7,775 nucleotides of DNA, taken from the NCBI GenBank assembly GCA_022837365.1, contig JALHHV010000073.1, positions 667-8,441 on the forward strand. The letters are read 5' to 3'. Each line of letters begins with the position of its first letter. Within the stretch, counting starts at the first letter, position 1. The notes beneath the pieces are model-generated. The model saw only the letters and a list, made by a program, of their open reading frames with translations. It had not been told where the DNA came from and did not search any database. A program made the position numbers and the translations under genes. This DNA is from Desulfovibrio sp. (GTDB taxonomy: Bacteria; Desulfobacterota; Desulfovibrionia; Desulfovibrionales; Desulfovibrionaceae). Positions 1 through 6,018 of the stretch are shown in pieces.

Positions 1-96
1 CGCCGTGGCGAGCACCGCAACGAAGAGGAATGCGCCATGTGCGGCAAGTTCTGCGCGGTGAAGATGCTGCGCGACGACCCGCAGGGCGCGCTGTAG
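1..96 (+). CDS. thiC: Phosphomethylpyrimidine synthase ThiC, C-terminal end (partial)
   Basis: Only the last 31 codons are in the window; the start lies to the left. The visible end carries a cysteine cluster, CAMCGKFC (codons 11-18 of the fragment), followed by AVKML, then a short tail and TAG. ThiC enzymes end this way: these cysteines hold the [4Fe-4S] cluster of a non-canonical radical SAM enzyme that rearranges aminoimidazole ribotide to the HMP-phosphate pyrimidine of thiamine. The spacing here is CX2CX3C. The E. coli type, as I recall it, is CX2CX4C; I believe the shorter spacing occurs in ThiC of anaerobes and archaea. Any TPP riboswitch would be upstream, outside the window. The gene is followed by two hairpins, the second a good terminator, so it is probably the last gene of its transcript. 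The call rests on a short motif, but the motif is distinctive. Confidence 0.82.
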   Translation, partial: RRGEHRNEEECAMCGKFCAVKMLRDDPQGAL

Positions 97-110
97 CGCC
101 GCGCGCCGAC

Positions 111-148
111 GCCGCCCGGCCTGGGCAAGTCCGCGCAGGCCGGGCGGC
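111..148 (+). repeat. Perfect 13-bp GC-rich hairpin after thiC
   Basis: Arm gccgcccggcctg (111-123) is the exact reverse complement of caggccgggcggc (136-148), with a 12-nt loop. No T-run follows, so it is not an intrinsic terminator by itself. It lies 14 nt after the thiC stop and 16 nt before the terminator hairpin. It could protect the 3' end of the mRNA or help slow polymerase ahead of the real terminator. Confidence 0.7.
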
Positions 149-164
149 GCCCGCCGGAATCCGG

Positions 165-202
165 AAACGGGGGGGATGCCCGCATCCCTCCCGTTTTCTT
201 TT
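165..202 (+). terminator. Rho-independent terminator of thiC
   Basis: Left arm aaacgggggggatgc (165-179) pairs with gcatccctcccgttt (182-196) over 15 positions, with one G-U wobble (172/189). The innermost pairs probably open to give a loop of about 4 nt. The T-rich run ttttctttt (194-202) follows at once, as expected for termination of rightward transcription. Read leftward, the same stem lies 13 nt beyond the dehydrogenase stop but is followed by only three U residues before GC-rich sequence. Leftward termination is therefore possible but should be weaker. Confidence 0.85.
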
Positions 203-209
203 CCCGGCG

Positions 210-1178
210 CTAGGTTCTGGACGCGTTCACCACGTTGGCGGGCGAACCGGCCAGGAAGGCGCGGATGTTTTCCGCCGTGACGCGCATCAGGGTCTGGCGC
301 GCGGTCAGGGTGGCCCAGGCCAGGTGCGGGGTGATCAGGCAGTTCTTGGCCGTCAGCAGCGGGTTGTCCGGGCGGATGGGCTCCACCGCCACCACGTCCA
401 CGCCAAGGCCGCCCAGGTGGTTGTCGTTGAGGGCGGCTGCCACGGCGGCCTCGTCCAGCAGGGGGCCGCGCGCGGTGTTGATGAGGATGGCCCCCTTCTT
501 CATGGAGGCCAGGCGCACCCGGTTGACCATGCCGCGCGTGGCCTCGGTGAGCGGGCAGTGCAGGGTGACCACGTCGGACCGGGCGAACAGTTCGTCCAGC
601 GAGACGTAGGCGAACGGCTCGTATTCCGGCATGGCGCGGGTGTTGGGCGAATAGGCCAGCACCTTCATGCCGAAGGCGTTGGCGATGTGCCCCACGCGCT
701 TGCCCATGTTGCCGAAGCCCACGATGCCCATGGTCTTGCCGGTCAGTTCGATCTGCGTGGTTTCCCAGAAGCACCAGTCCTTGTTGGCGCTCCAGTTGCC
801 CACCTTCACGCTGGCGTCGTGCCGGGCGATGCGGCGGCACAGTTCGAGCAGAAAGGCGAACACGTGCTGGGCCACGGCGTCGGTGCCGTAGCCGGGCACG
901 TTGCACACCGGAATGGAACGCGCGGCGGCGGCGCGGATGTCCACCACGTCGTACCCGGTGGCCAGCACGCCGATGTAGGCAAGGTCGGGCAATGCCGCGA
1001 TGGTGCCGGCATCCAGCGGCGTCTTGTTGGTCAGCACCATGTGCGCGCCGGCGGCACGTTCCAGTATCGCCTCGCTCGGGGTGCGGTCGTGCACCGTCAG
1101 GTCGCCGAGCGCGGCCACGGCGTCCCACGGGTTGTCGCCGGGGTTCAGGGTATAGCCGTCCAGTACGACGATACGCAT
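210..1178 (-). CDS. D-2-hydroxyacid dehydrogenase (glycerate/hydroxypyruvate reductase type)
   Basis: A 322-residue cytosolic NAD(P)-dependent oxidoreductase that should interconvert a 2-keto acid and a D-2-hydroxy acid. It most resembles glycerate dehydrogenases / hydroxypyruvate reductases, but the substrate cannot be fixed from sequence. The split substrate domain comprises about residues 1-100 and 290-322, around a Rossmann domain with GFGNMG (154-159). The catalytic triad is complete: Arg237 in NTARGPL, Glu266 in VVAVEP and His285 in TPHLAWAT. At the end of the second Rossmann strand (VLAYSPNTR, 173-181) a Ser replaces the usual Asp, and an Arg lies four residues on, which may favour NADPH. 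The start at 1178 is chosen because GGAG (1186-1189) sits 7 nt upstream and MRIVVLDGY is the normal family beginning; an in-frame ATG 11 codons upstream (1211) gives a non-family extension and lies inside a palindrome. The gene is alone on its strand here, convergent with thiC and divergent from the binding-protein gene. Confidence 0.92.
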   Translation of the reverse strand: MRIVVLDGYTLNPGDNPWDAVAALGDLTVHDRTPSEAILERAAGAHMVLTNKTPLDAGTIAALPDLAYIGVLATGYDVVDIRAAAARSIPVCNVPGYGTDAVAQHVFAFLLELCRRIARHDASVKVGNWSANKDWCFWETTQIELTGKTMGIVGFGNMGKRVGHIANAFGMKVLAYSPNTRAMPEYEPFAYVSLDELFARSDVVTLHCPLTEATRGMVNRVRLASMKKGAILINTARGPLLDEAAVAAALNDNHLGGLGVDVVAVEPIRPDNPLLTAKNCLITPHLAWATLTARQTLMRVTAENIRAFLAGSPANVVNASRT

Positions 1179-1206
1179 GGTTGTGCTCCGAAAAAGTTTT
1201 TCTGTT

Positions 1207-1216
1207 GCCACGTGGC
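1207..1216. repeat. 10-bp perfect palindrome in divergent spacer
   Basis: gccacgtggc is its own reverse complement. It lies between the putative leftward promoter and the dehydrogenase start, about 30 bp inside the predicted transcript, where a repressor could block elongation. A separate inverted repeat, gaaaaa-g-tttttc (1190-1202), lies next to the dehydrogenase ribosome binding site. Neither matches an operator I can name, and short palindromes arise by chance. Confidence 0.3.
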
Positions 1217-1250
1217 GTTGGGTCCAGTAAACGGGGACTTACCCTTTGGA

Positions 1251-1279
1251 ATTCTACGTGAGAGCGCCGCCGGGGTAAA
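1251..1279 (-). promoter_or_regulatory. Putative sigma70 promoter for the dehydrogenase gene
   Basis: On the minus strand, TTTACC (1279-1274; 4 of 6 matches to TTGACA) and TAGAAT (1256-1251; 5 of 6 to TATAAT) are separated by exactly 17 nt (1273-1257). The region is less GC-rich than its surroundings. Transcription would begin near 1244, giving a leader of about 66 nt before the ATG at 1178. No equally good promoter was found on the plus strand for the gene starting at 1328. Prediction from sequence only. Confidence 0.45.
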
Positions 1280-1327
1280 GCCCGCCGCCGCAAGCCGGGG
1301 GATCAGACACATACGGGACCGGAAACC

Positions 1328-2728
1328 ATGGGCAAGGCGCATGCCGGGATGACGTACCAGCCGCTCCGCGTGGCCGTGGCCTGCACGGTTCTTCTGCTGT
1401 CGCTCGCCTGCCAGGCGGCTGCCGCCGCCTCTTCCCCCGCCATCCGTACCCTTCCGGCCCCCGGCGCCCCGGTGCGCCTCGGCATGTCCGCCCCGTTCAC
1501 CGGCTCCGGCGCCACGCTGGGGTGCGAGTTCCATCGCGGCGCGGCCAGTTGTTTCGCGCGGGTCAACGCGGACGGCGGGGTGCACGGCAGGCGGGTGGAA
1601 ATCGTGGCCCTGGACGATGGCTACGACCCCGAGCGCACCGTGTGGAACGTCATCAGGCTCATCGAGGAGGAGCAGGTCTTCGCGCTGTTCGGCCTGGTGG
1701 GCACGCCCACGGTCACGCGGGTGCTGCCGCTGCTGGGCGGCCACCCCGACCGCACCGTGCCGCTGCTGTTTCCCTTCACCGGGGCGCGCCCCTTGTCCCT
1801 GCCCCGCCACGAAGGGCTGGTGTTCCGCCTGCGCGCCTCGTACGACGCCGAATTCTCCGAACTGGTGGAACGCCTGAGCGGCGCGGGATGCACCCGCGTC
1901 GCCGTGTGCTACCAGGCCGACGCGTATGGCCGCGAGGGCTGGGCCGACCTGCGCGATGCGCTGGCCCGCCGCCGCCTGTCCCTGGCGGCGGAGGCATCCT
2001 ATCCGCGCGGCGCGGGCCGCGACGCGGACTTCACCGAACAGGCGGGGCTGATCCTGCAGGGCATGCCCGACGCCGTGGTCTGCGTGGGCACGGACGCGGC
2101 CTGCGCGGCCTTCATCCGGGACCTGCGCGACCTCGTGGCCTCGCAGGCCGCCGGTCCGGTTTCCGGCCAGCCGGACCGGCCCGCCATTCCCGTGGCCATG
2201 CCCTCGTTCGTGGACAGCCGCCATCTGGTGCGGCTGCTGGCCGAAATGGGGCGCGCCGCCCAGCGCGACTACACCCGCGACCTGGTGCTGGCCGAGGTGG
2301 TGCCCCCGTGGAACGGCGACCTGCCCGCCGCCGTGGACTACCGCCGCGATTTCGCGGAAATGGCCGGTGCGCCCGAGGTGACGGCCCTGCCGGGCGGCGA
2401 TCCGTCCCCCCGGCTTGGCGTGACCGGCGCACCGGGCGCACCGGGCACACCGGGGGAGCAGGCGGCGCAGGCCCCGGTTCCCGGCGAGATCAGCTTCGAG
2501 GGGTACCTGGCGGCACGGCTGGTGGTGCGGGCGCTGGAGCGCATGGGGCCGGACCCGTCGCCCGCCGGGCTGCAAGCGGCGCTGGCCGGGCTTGACGGGC
2601 ACGACCTGGGCGTCGGCCTGCCGTACCGCTGCACCCCCACGCAGCAGGGGGTGGGGCTGGTGCGCTTCACCACCGTGCGCGGCGGCGTGCCCGTGGACCT
2701 GCCCGACTTTTCGGAGTGGCGGCGATGA
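1328..2728 (+). CDS. Periplasmic ligand-binding protein, LIV-type ABC family (Peripla_BP_6)
   Basis: A 466-residue exported protein. Residues 1-14 are a basic leader, 15-28 a hydrophobic core (VAVACTVLLLSLAC) and 29-36 an Ala-rich stretch suitable for signal peptidase I. Cys28 is not in a good lipobox (Ser at -3). The mature part starts with VRLGMSAPFTG (49-59), then DDGYDPERT (96-104) and GLVGTPT (122-128), all typical of the branched-chain amino acid / amide binding family with two Rossmann-like lobes. Later segments (VCYQADAYGREG, EGYLAARLVVRALE) also fit. The ligand is unknown. It is longer than usual (family about 370-400), partly from a Gly/Pro-rich insert near 345-382 with collagen-like triplets. 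No permease or ATPase gene is adjacent; instead its stop overlaps the start of a membrane GGDEF-EAL sensor, suggesting it reports ligand to that sensor rather than feeding a transporter. The 1328 start is supported by GGGA/GGA at 1315-1323; Met8 (1349) is an alternative. Confidence 0.85.
   Translation: MGKAHAGMTYQPLRVAVACTVLLLSLACQAAAAASSPAIRTLPAPGAPVRLGMSAPFTGSGATLGCEFHRGAASCFARVNADGGVHGRRVEIVALDDGYDPERTVWNVIRLIEEEQVFALFGLVGTPTVTRVLPLLGGHPDRTVPLLFPFTGARPLSLPRHEGLVFRLRASYDAEFSELVERLSGAGCTRVAVCYQADAYGREGWADLRDALARRRLSLAAEASYPRGAGRDADFTEQAGLILQGMPDAVVCVGTDAACAAFIRDLRDLVASQAAGPVSGQPDRPAIPVAMPSFVDSRHLVRLLAEMGRAAQRDYTRDLVLAEVVPPWNGDLPAAVDYRRDFAEMAGAPEVTALPGGDPSPRLGVTGAPGAPGTPGEQAAQAPVPGEISFEGYLAARLVVRALERMGPDPSPAGLQAALAGLDGHDLGVGLPYRCTPTQQGVGLVRFTTVRGGVPVDLPDFSEWRR
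2426..2452 (+). repeat. Three tandem 9-bp units encoding collagen-like Gly-Ala-Pro triplets
   Basis: ggcgcaccg, ggcgcaccg and ggcacaccg follow each other in frame, giving GAPGAPGTP (residues 367-375 of the binding protein), with a further Gly after. The unit length is a multiple of three, so copy number could change without breaking the frame. It lies in a poorly conserved loop before the conserved EGYLAAR segment. Confidence 0.75.
2713..2728 (+). promoter_or_regulatory. Ribosome binding site and ATGA start/stop overlap coupling the two signalling genes
   Basis: GGAG (2713-2716) lies 8 nt before ATG 2725, and that ATG shares bases with the TGA stop (2726-2728) of the binding protein. An in-frame GTG at 2716 lies in the Shine-Dalgarno itself, so ATG 2725 is the preferred start. 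The overlap implies translational coupling and roughly linked production of the two proteins. Confidence 0.85.
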
Positions 2729-5700
2729 GGCGCTCGCGCCTGTTCGGGCGCACCCTGCGGGGGCTCATCGTGCTGTTCGGGGTGTATGCCGCCGTCACGT
2801 CCATCTATTCCGGCTGGACCCTGCACACCCTGTTGATCCGCGAATACGAAAGCAAGGCCCTGGCCATCGCCCGCGCCATCGCCGGGGCGGACCTGGAAAG
2901 CCTGATCGGGCGCGACGTGATCACCGTGCAGTCGCGCATCGACCAGTTCCTGGGCATCGACGGGGTGTCCTACGTGCTGGTGGTGGACGGCCGGGGCGAG
3001 ACCGTGGCGCACACCTTCGTGCCCGTGGTGCCCGAGCCGGTGCGCGAACTGGCGGCATCGCTGGCGGGCGCGCGCATGAACGAGGTCACCGTGCTGCGCG
3101 ACCGGCTGTATCTGGATGAACCGGCAGGCGGGGCCGGGCGCGAGGTGATGCACGTGACCATGCCGGTCTTTTCCGGCGTGGGCGGCTTCGTGCACATCGG
3201 CATGGACCGGGGGCGCATCAGCGAGTACATCGACGGCGCCATCCTGCGCCAGCAGGGGCTGGGGCTGGCCTTCTTCGCCGCGTGCGCGGTGGGGGCGTGG
3301 GTGCTGCTGCATTCCATCTCGCGGCCGCTCATGCGCTTGACCGACCAGGCCCGCCGGGTGGCCGCGCACGACTTTTCCGCCCCGCCCGACCTGCCCGCCC
3401 TGAAGGCCAACGACGAGATCGGCGACCTTTCCCGCGCCATGGACACCATGTCCCGCGACCTGGCCGGACTGGTGGAAGGGCTGGAGGATTCGGTGCGCCA
3501 GGCCACGGCGGAACTGGGCGGCGCGCTGGAGCAGCTTTCCACCATCGTGGCGGGCATGGCCGACGGGCTGCTGGTCACGGACCCGCAGGGCCTGGTGCTG
3601 CGCAGCAACGCGGCCCTGTGCGAGATGTTCGGCCTTGACGCCGACCCCGACGGCAAGCCGGTGCGCGAGGTGTTCGGGTTCGTGGCGCCGGACGCGCCCT
3701 CTCCGCCCATCCATGAGTTCGCCTTTGAGACCGAGGACGGCGAGGACGTGGAGCCCGAGCCCGAGGTGCACGACAACGCGGCGTTGCTGGCCTTCCTGGC
3801 CGGGGCGGACGTGCCGGGCCAGCCCATGCCCGGAGTATCCTGTCCGTTGCCCGCTCCCGCCGCCGTGCCTCCGGAGGGCGCATACCCGTTCGGGCCGGGG
3901 ATGGCCCTGCGCTCGGGCGAGGTGGCCGCCGTGCGGCGCGACGGCACCCCCTGCTGGGTGGAACTTTCGCTGGTGCGGCGGCAGGTGCTGGGGACCACCT
4001 ACGGGATCTGTCTGGTGCGCGACGTGACCGAGCGCCGCCGCGCCCAGGAGGCCCTGCACCGCGCCCACGGCCTGCTGGAGCGCAAGGTGCGCGAACGCAC
4101 CCGCGAACTGAGCCGCGCCAACGCCCAGCTGATGCTGGAAAACGCCGAGCGCCGCACCGTGGAGCAGGCCCTGCGCCGGGCCGAGTCGCGCTTCCGGGGC
4201 ATCTTCGAGCAGGCCCTGGAAGGCATTTTCCAGAGCACGCCGGAAGGGCGCTTCCTCAGCGTGAACCCGGCCATGGCCCGCATCCTGGGCTACGACGGGG
4301 TGCAGGACCTGTTGGAAAGCGTGGTATCCATCGGAGACGGGATGTACGTGGACCCGGCCCGCCGCGACGAGTTCGTGGCCCGGATGGAGGAGCACGGGCA
4401 GGTCACCGCCTTCGAGTTCCGCGCCCGGCGCAAGGGGGGCGAACTCGTCTGGCTGTCGGTCAACGCCCGGCGCGTGCCGGGGGCCGACGGGGCCACCATG
4501 TACTACGAGGGCTTTCTGGAAGACGTCACCCTGGGCCACGAAAGCCGCGAACGCCTGGAACACCAGGCCTTCCACGACCCGCTCACCGGCCTGCCCAACC
4601 GCCTGCTGTTCCACGACCGCCTGCAAATGGCCCTGAAGCGCGCCGCGCGCCGCCGCAACTACACCTTCGCCATGCTGTACCTGGACCTTGACCGGTTCAA
4701 GGTCATCAACGACAGCCTGGGCCACGACGTGGGCGACGCCCTGCTGAAGGTGGTGTCCGGGAAACTGCGCGAGTGCGTGCGCGACGTGGACACCGTGGCC
4801 CGCTTCGGCGGCGACGAGTTCGGCGTGCTGCTGGAGGAAACCCCCACGCGCGGCACGGCCGTGCGCGTGGCCCGGCGCATCCGGGCGCACCTGGCCGAGC
4901 CGGTGCGCATCGGCCAGCACGAGGTGTTCACCACGGCCAGCATCGGCATCGTGCTGCGCACCGACCAGTACACCACGCCCGAAGAACTGGTGCGCGACGC
5001 GGACACCGCCATGTACCGCGCGAAAGAGCAGGGCCAGTCGCGCTTCAAGGTGTTCAACAAGCGCATGCGTGAAGAGGCGTTGCGCCTGCTGACCATAGAG
5101 ACCGACCTGCGCCGCGCCGTGGAACGGCAGGAAATGCGCCTGCACTACCAGCCCGTGGTGGCGCTGGAAGACGGCGGCCTGCACGGGGTGGAAGCGCTGC
5201 TGCGCTGGACGCGCACCGAAGGGGGCGACATCTCGCCCGCCGAGTTCGTGCCCGTGGCCGAGGACACCGGGCTGATCACCTCCATCGGGGCCTTCGCGCT
5301 GGAAGAGGTGTGCGCGCAACTGCGCCGCTGGTGCGATGCGGGCCTGCCCCCGCCGGGGGTGGTGCACGTGAACATTTCGGGCCGCCAGTTCATGCAGCCG
5401 GGCCTGCCCCACGCCGTGGAAACCCTGCTGGAGCGCACCGGCACCGACCCGCGCACGCTGCGCTTCGAGGTGACCGAAAGCGTGCTGATGCGTCACGGCA
5501 GCCAGGCCATCACGGTCATGGCCCAACTGCGCGAACTGGGCATCCGGCTGTGCCTGGACGACTTCGGCACCGGCTATTCCTCGCTGGGCTACCTGAAGCG
5601 GCTGCCGGTGGATTCCATCAAGATCGACCGCAGCTTCGTGGCCGGGCTGGAGCACGACCGCGACGGGCAGGCCATCGTGCGGTCCATCGTCTCGCTGGGG

Positions 5701-5898
5701 CTGCATCTGGGGCTGGAGATCGTGGCCGAAGGGGTGGAAACGCCCACCCAGGCGGAAATCCTGGCCTCGCTGGGCTGCCGGTACGCCCAGGGGTTCCTGT
5801 ACGCTCCGCCGCTGCCCGCCGGAGACCTGGCCGTGATGCTGGGCGCGGCGCCGTTTCCTCCCGCCGGGGGTGGCGTTTTCGCGGGTGGTTCGCTATAG
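2725..5898 (+). CDS. Transmembrane PAS-GGDEF-EAL cyclic-di-GMP sensor enzyme
   Basis: A 1057-residue inner-membrane protein expected to make and/or degrade c-di-GMP in response to an outside signal. Order: TM1 (about 11-31); periplasmic domain (about 32-176) with a PDC/Cache-like stretch (YVLVVDGRGETVAHT); TM2 (178-197); HAMP (about 195-250); coil; PAS1 (about 264-432) interrupted by an acidic and Pro-rich insert (about 333-395); coiled coil (435-490); PAS2 (488-610); GGDEF domain from DPLTGLPNR (618-626); EAL domain (about 785-1035). The cyclase motif GGDEF is at 695-699. An inhibitory-site RxxD (RDVD, 686-689) is placed five residues before it. EAL residues are all present: Gln809, EALLRW (823-828), Asn883, ExTE (915-918), Asp945-Asp946 in DDFGTG, Lys966, Glu1002, Gln1022. 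Both active sites thus look intact; which dominates is not predictable. It is coupled to the upstream binding protein, its probable periplasmic partner. A tail of about 20 Gly/Pro-rich residues ends it. Confidence 0.93.
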   Translation: MRRSRLFGRTLRGLIVLFGVYAAVTSIYSGWTLHTLLIREYESKALAIARAIAGADLESLIGRDVITVQSRIDQFLGIDGVSYVLVVDGRGETVAHTFVPVVPEPVRELAASLAGARMNEVTVLRDRLYLDEPAGGAGREVMHVTMPVFSGVGGFVHIGMDRGRISEYIDGAILRQQGLGLAFFAACAVGAWVLLHSISRPLMRLTDQARRVAAHDFSAPPDLPALKANDEIGDLSRAMDTMSRDLAGLVEGLEDSVRQATAELGGALEQLSTIVAGMADGLLVTDPQGLVLRSNAALCEMFGLDADPDGKPVREVFGFVAPDAPSPPIHEFAFETEDGEDVEPEPEVHDNAALLAFLAGADVPGQPMPGVSCPLPAPAAVPPEGAYPFGPGMALRSGEVAAVRRDGTPCWVELSLVRRQVLGTTYGICLVRDVTERRRAQEALHRAHGLLERKVRERTRELSRANAQLMLENAERRTVEQALRRAESRFRGIFEQALEGIFQSTPEGRFLSVNPAMARILGYDGVQDLLESVVSIGDGMYVDPARRDEFVARMEEHGQVTAFEFRARRKGGELVWLSVNARRVPGADGATMYYEGFLEDVTLGHESRERLEHQAFHDPLTGLPNRLLFHDRLQMALKRAARRRNYTFAMLYLDLDRFKVINDSLGHDVGDALLKVVSGKLRECVRDVDTVARFGGDEFGVLLEETPTRGTAVRVARRIRAHLAEPVRIGQHEVFTTASIGIVLRTDQYTTPEELVRDADTAMYRAKEQGQSRFKVFNKRMREEALRLLTIETDLRRAVERQEMRLHYQPVVALEDGGLHGVEALLRWTRTEGGDISPAEFVPVAEDTGLITSIGAFALEEVCAQLRRWCDAGLPPPGVVHVNISGRQFMQPGLPHAVETLLERTGTDPRTLRFEVTESVLMRHGSQAITVMAQLRELGIRLCLDDFGTGYSSLGYLKRLPVDSIKIDRSFVAGLEHDRDGQAIVRSIVSLGLHLGLEIVAEGVETPTQAEILASLGCRYAQGFLYAPPLPAGDLAVMLGAAPFPPAGGGVFAGGSL

Positions 5899-6018
5899 CA
5901 TGACACGCTGCGCGCAGACGCGCCGTCCGGTGGCCCCCCGGCCGGGCCAGCCGCATGGGCCGCCTGCGGGCGGCCGCGCGCCGCTTGCCGCGCTTCACAC
6001 CGTCGTACCGGAACCCCC
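5899..6018. other. 120-bp intergenic spacer with GC palindromes, no terminator seen
   Basis: Contains palindromes ctgcgcgcag (5908-5917) and cccggccggg (5937-5946), and a 7-bp stem ggccgcc / ggcggcc with a TGCG loop (5958-5975). None is followed by a T-run, so read-through from the sensor gene into the next gene is possible. No clear -10/-35 pair was found on the plus strand. Open frames crossing it are GC-driven and unsupported. Confidence 0.5.

Noticed and set aside
1219..1250. Possible plus-strand promoter beginning with TTGGGT
   Set aside because: No acceptable -10 element lies 16-18 nt downstream, and no sigma54 GG/GC spacing was found either.
30..1352. A 440-codon plus-strand frame opposite the dehydrogenase
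   Set aside because: It starts inside thiC, crosses the terminator and overlaps a well-supported dehydrogenase. Its product resembles no family.
1400..1412. Possible lipoprotein box (LSLAC) in the binding-protein signal peptide
   Set aside because: The residue at -3 is Ser rather than Leu/Val/Ile, and an Ala-rich signal peptidase I region follows. Ordinary secretion is more likely, though not certain.
2338..5706. A 1122-codon open frame on the minus strand opposite the sensor gene
   Set aside because: The plus strand carries unmistakable HAMP, PAS, GGDEF and EAL motifs. The reverse frame is low-complexity (His/Gln/Gly/Ala-rich), has no recognisable domain, and is a usual by-product of GC-rich third codon positions.
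5958..5975. GC stem considered as a terminator after the sensor gene
   Set aside because: Only 7 bp and not followed by a T-run; such stems are common by chance at this GC content.
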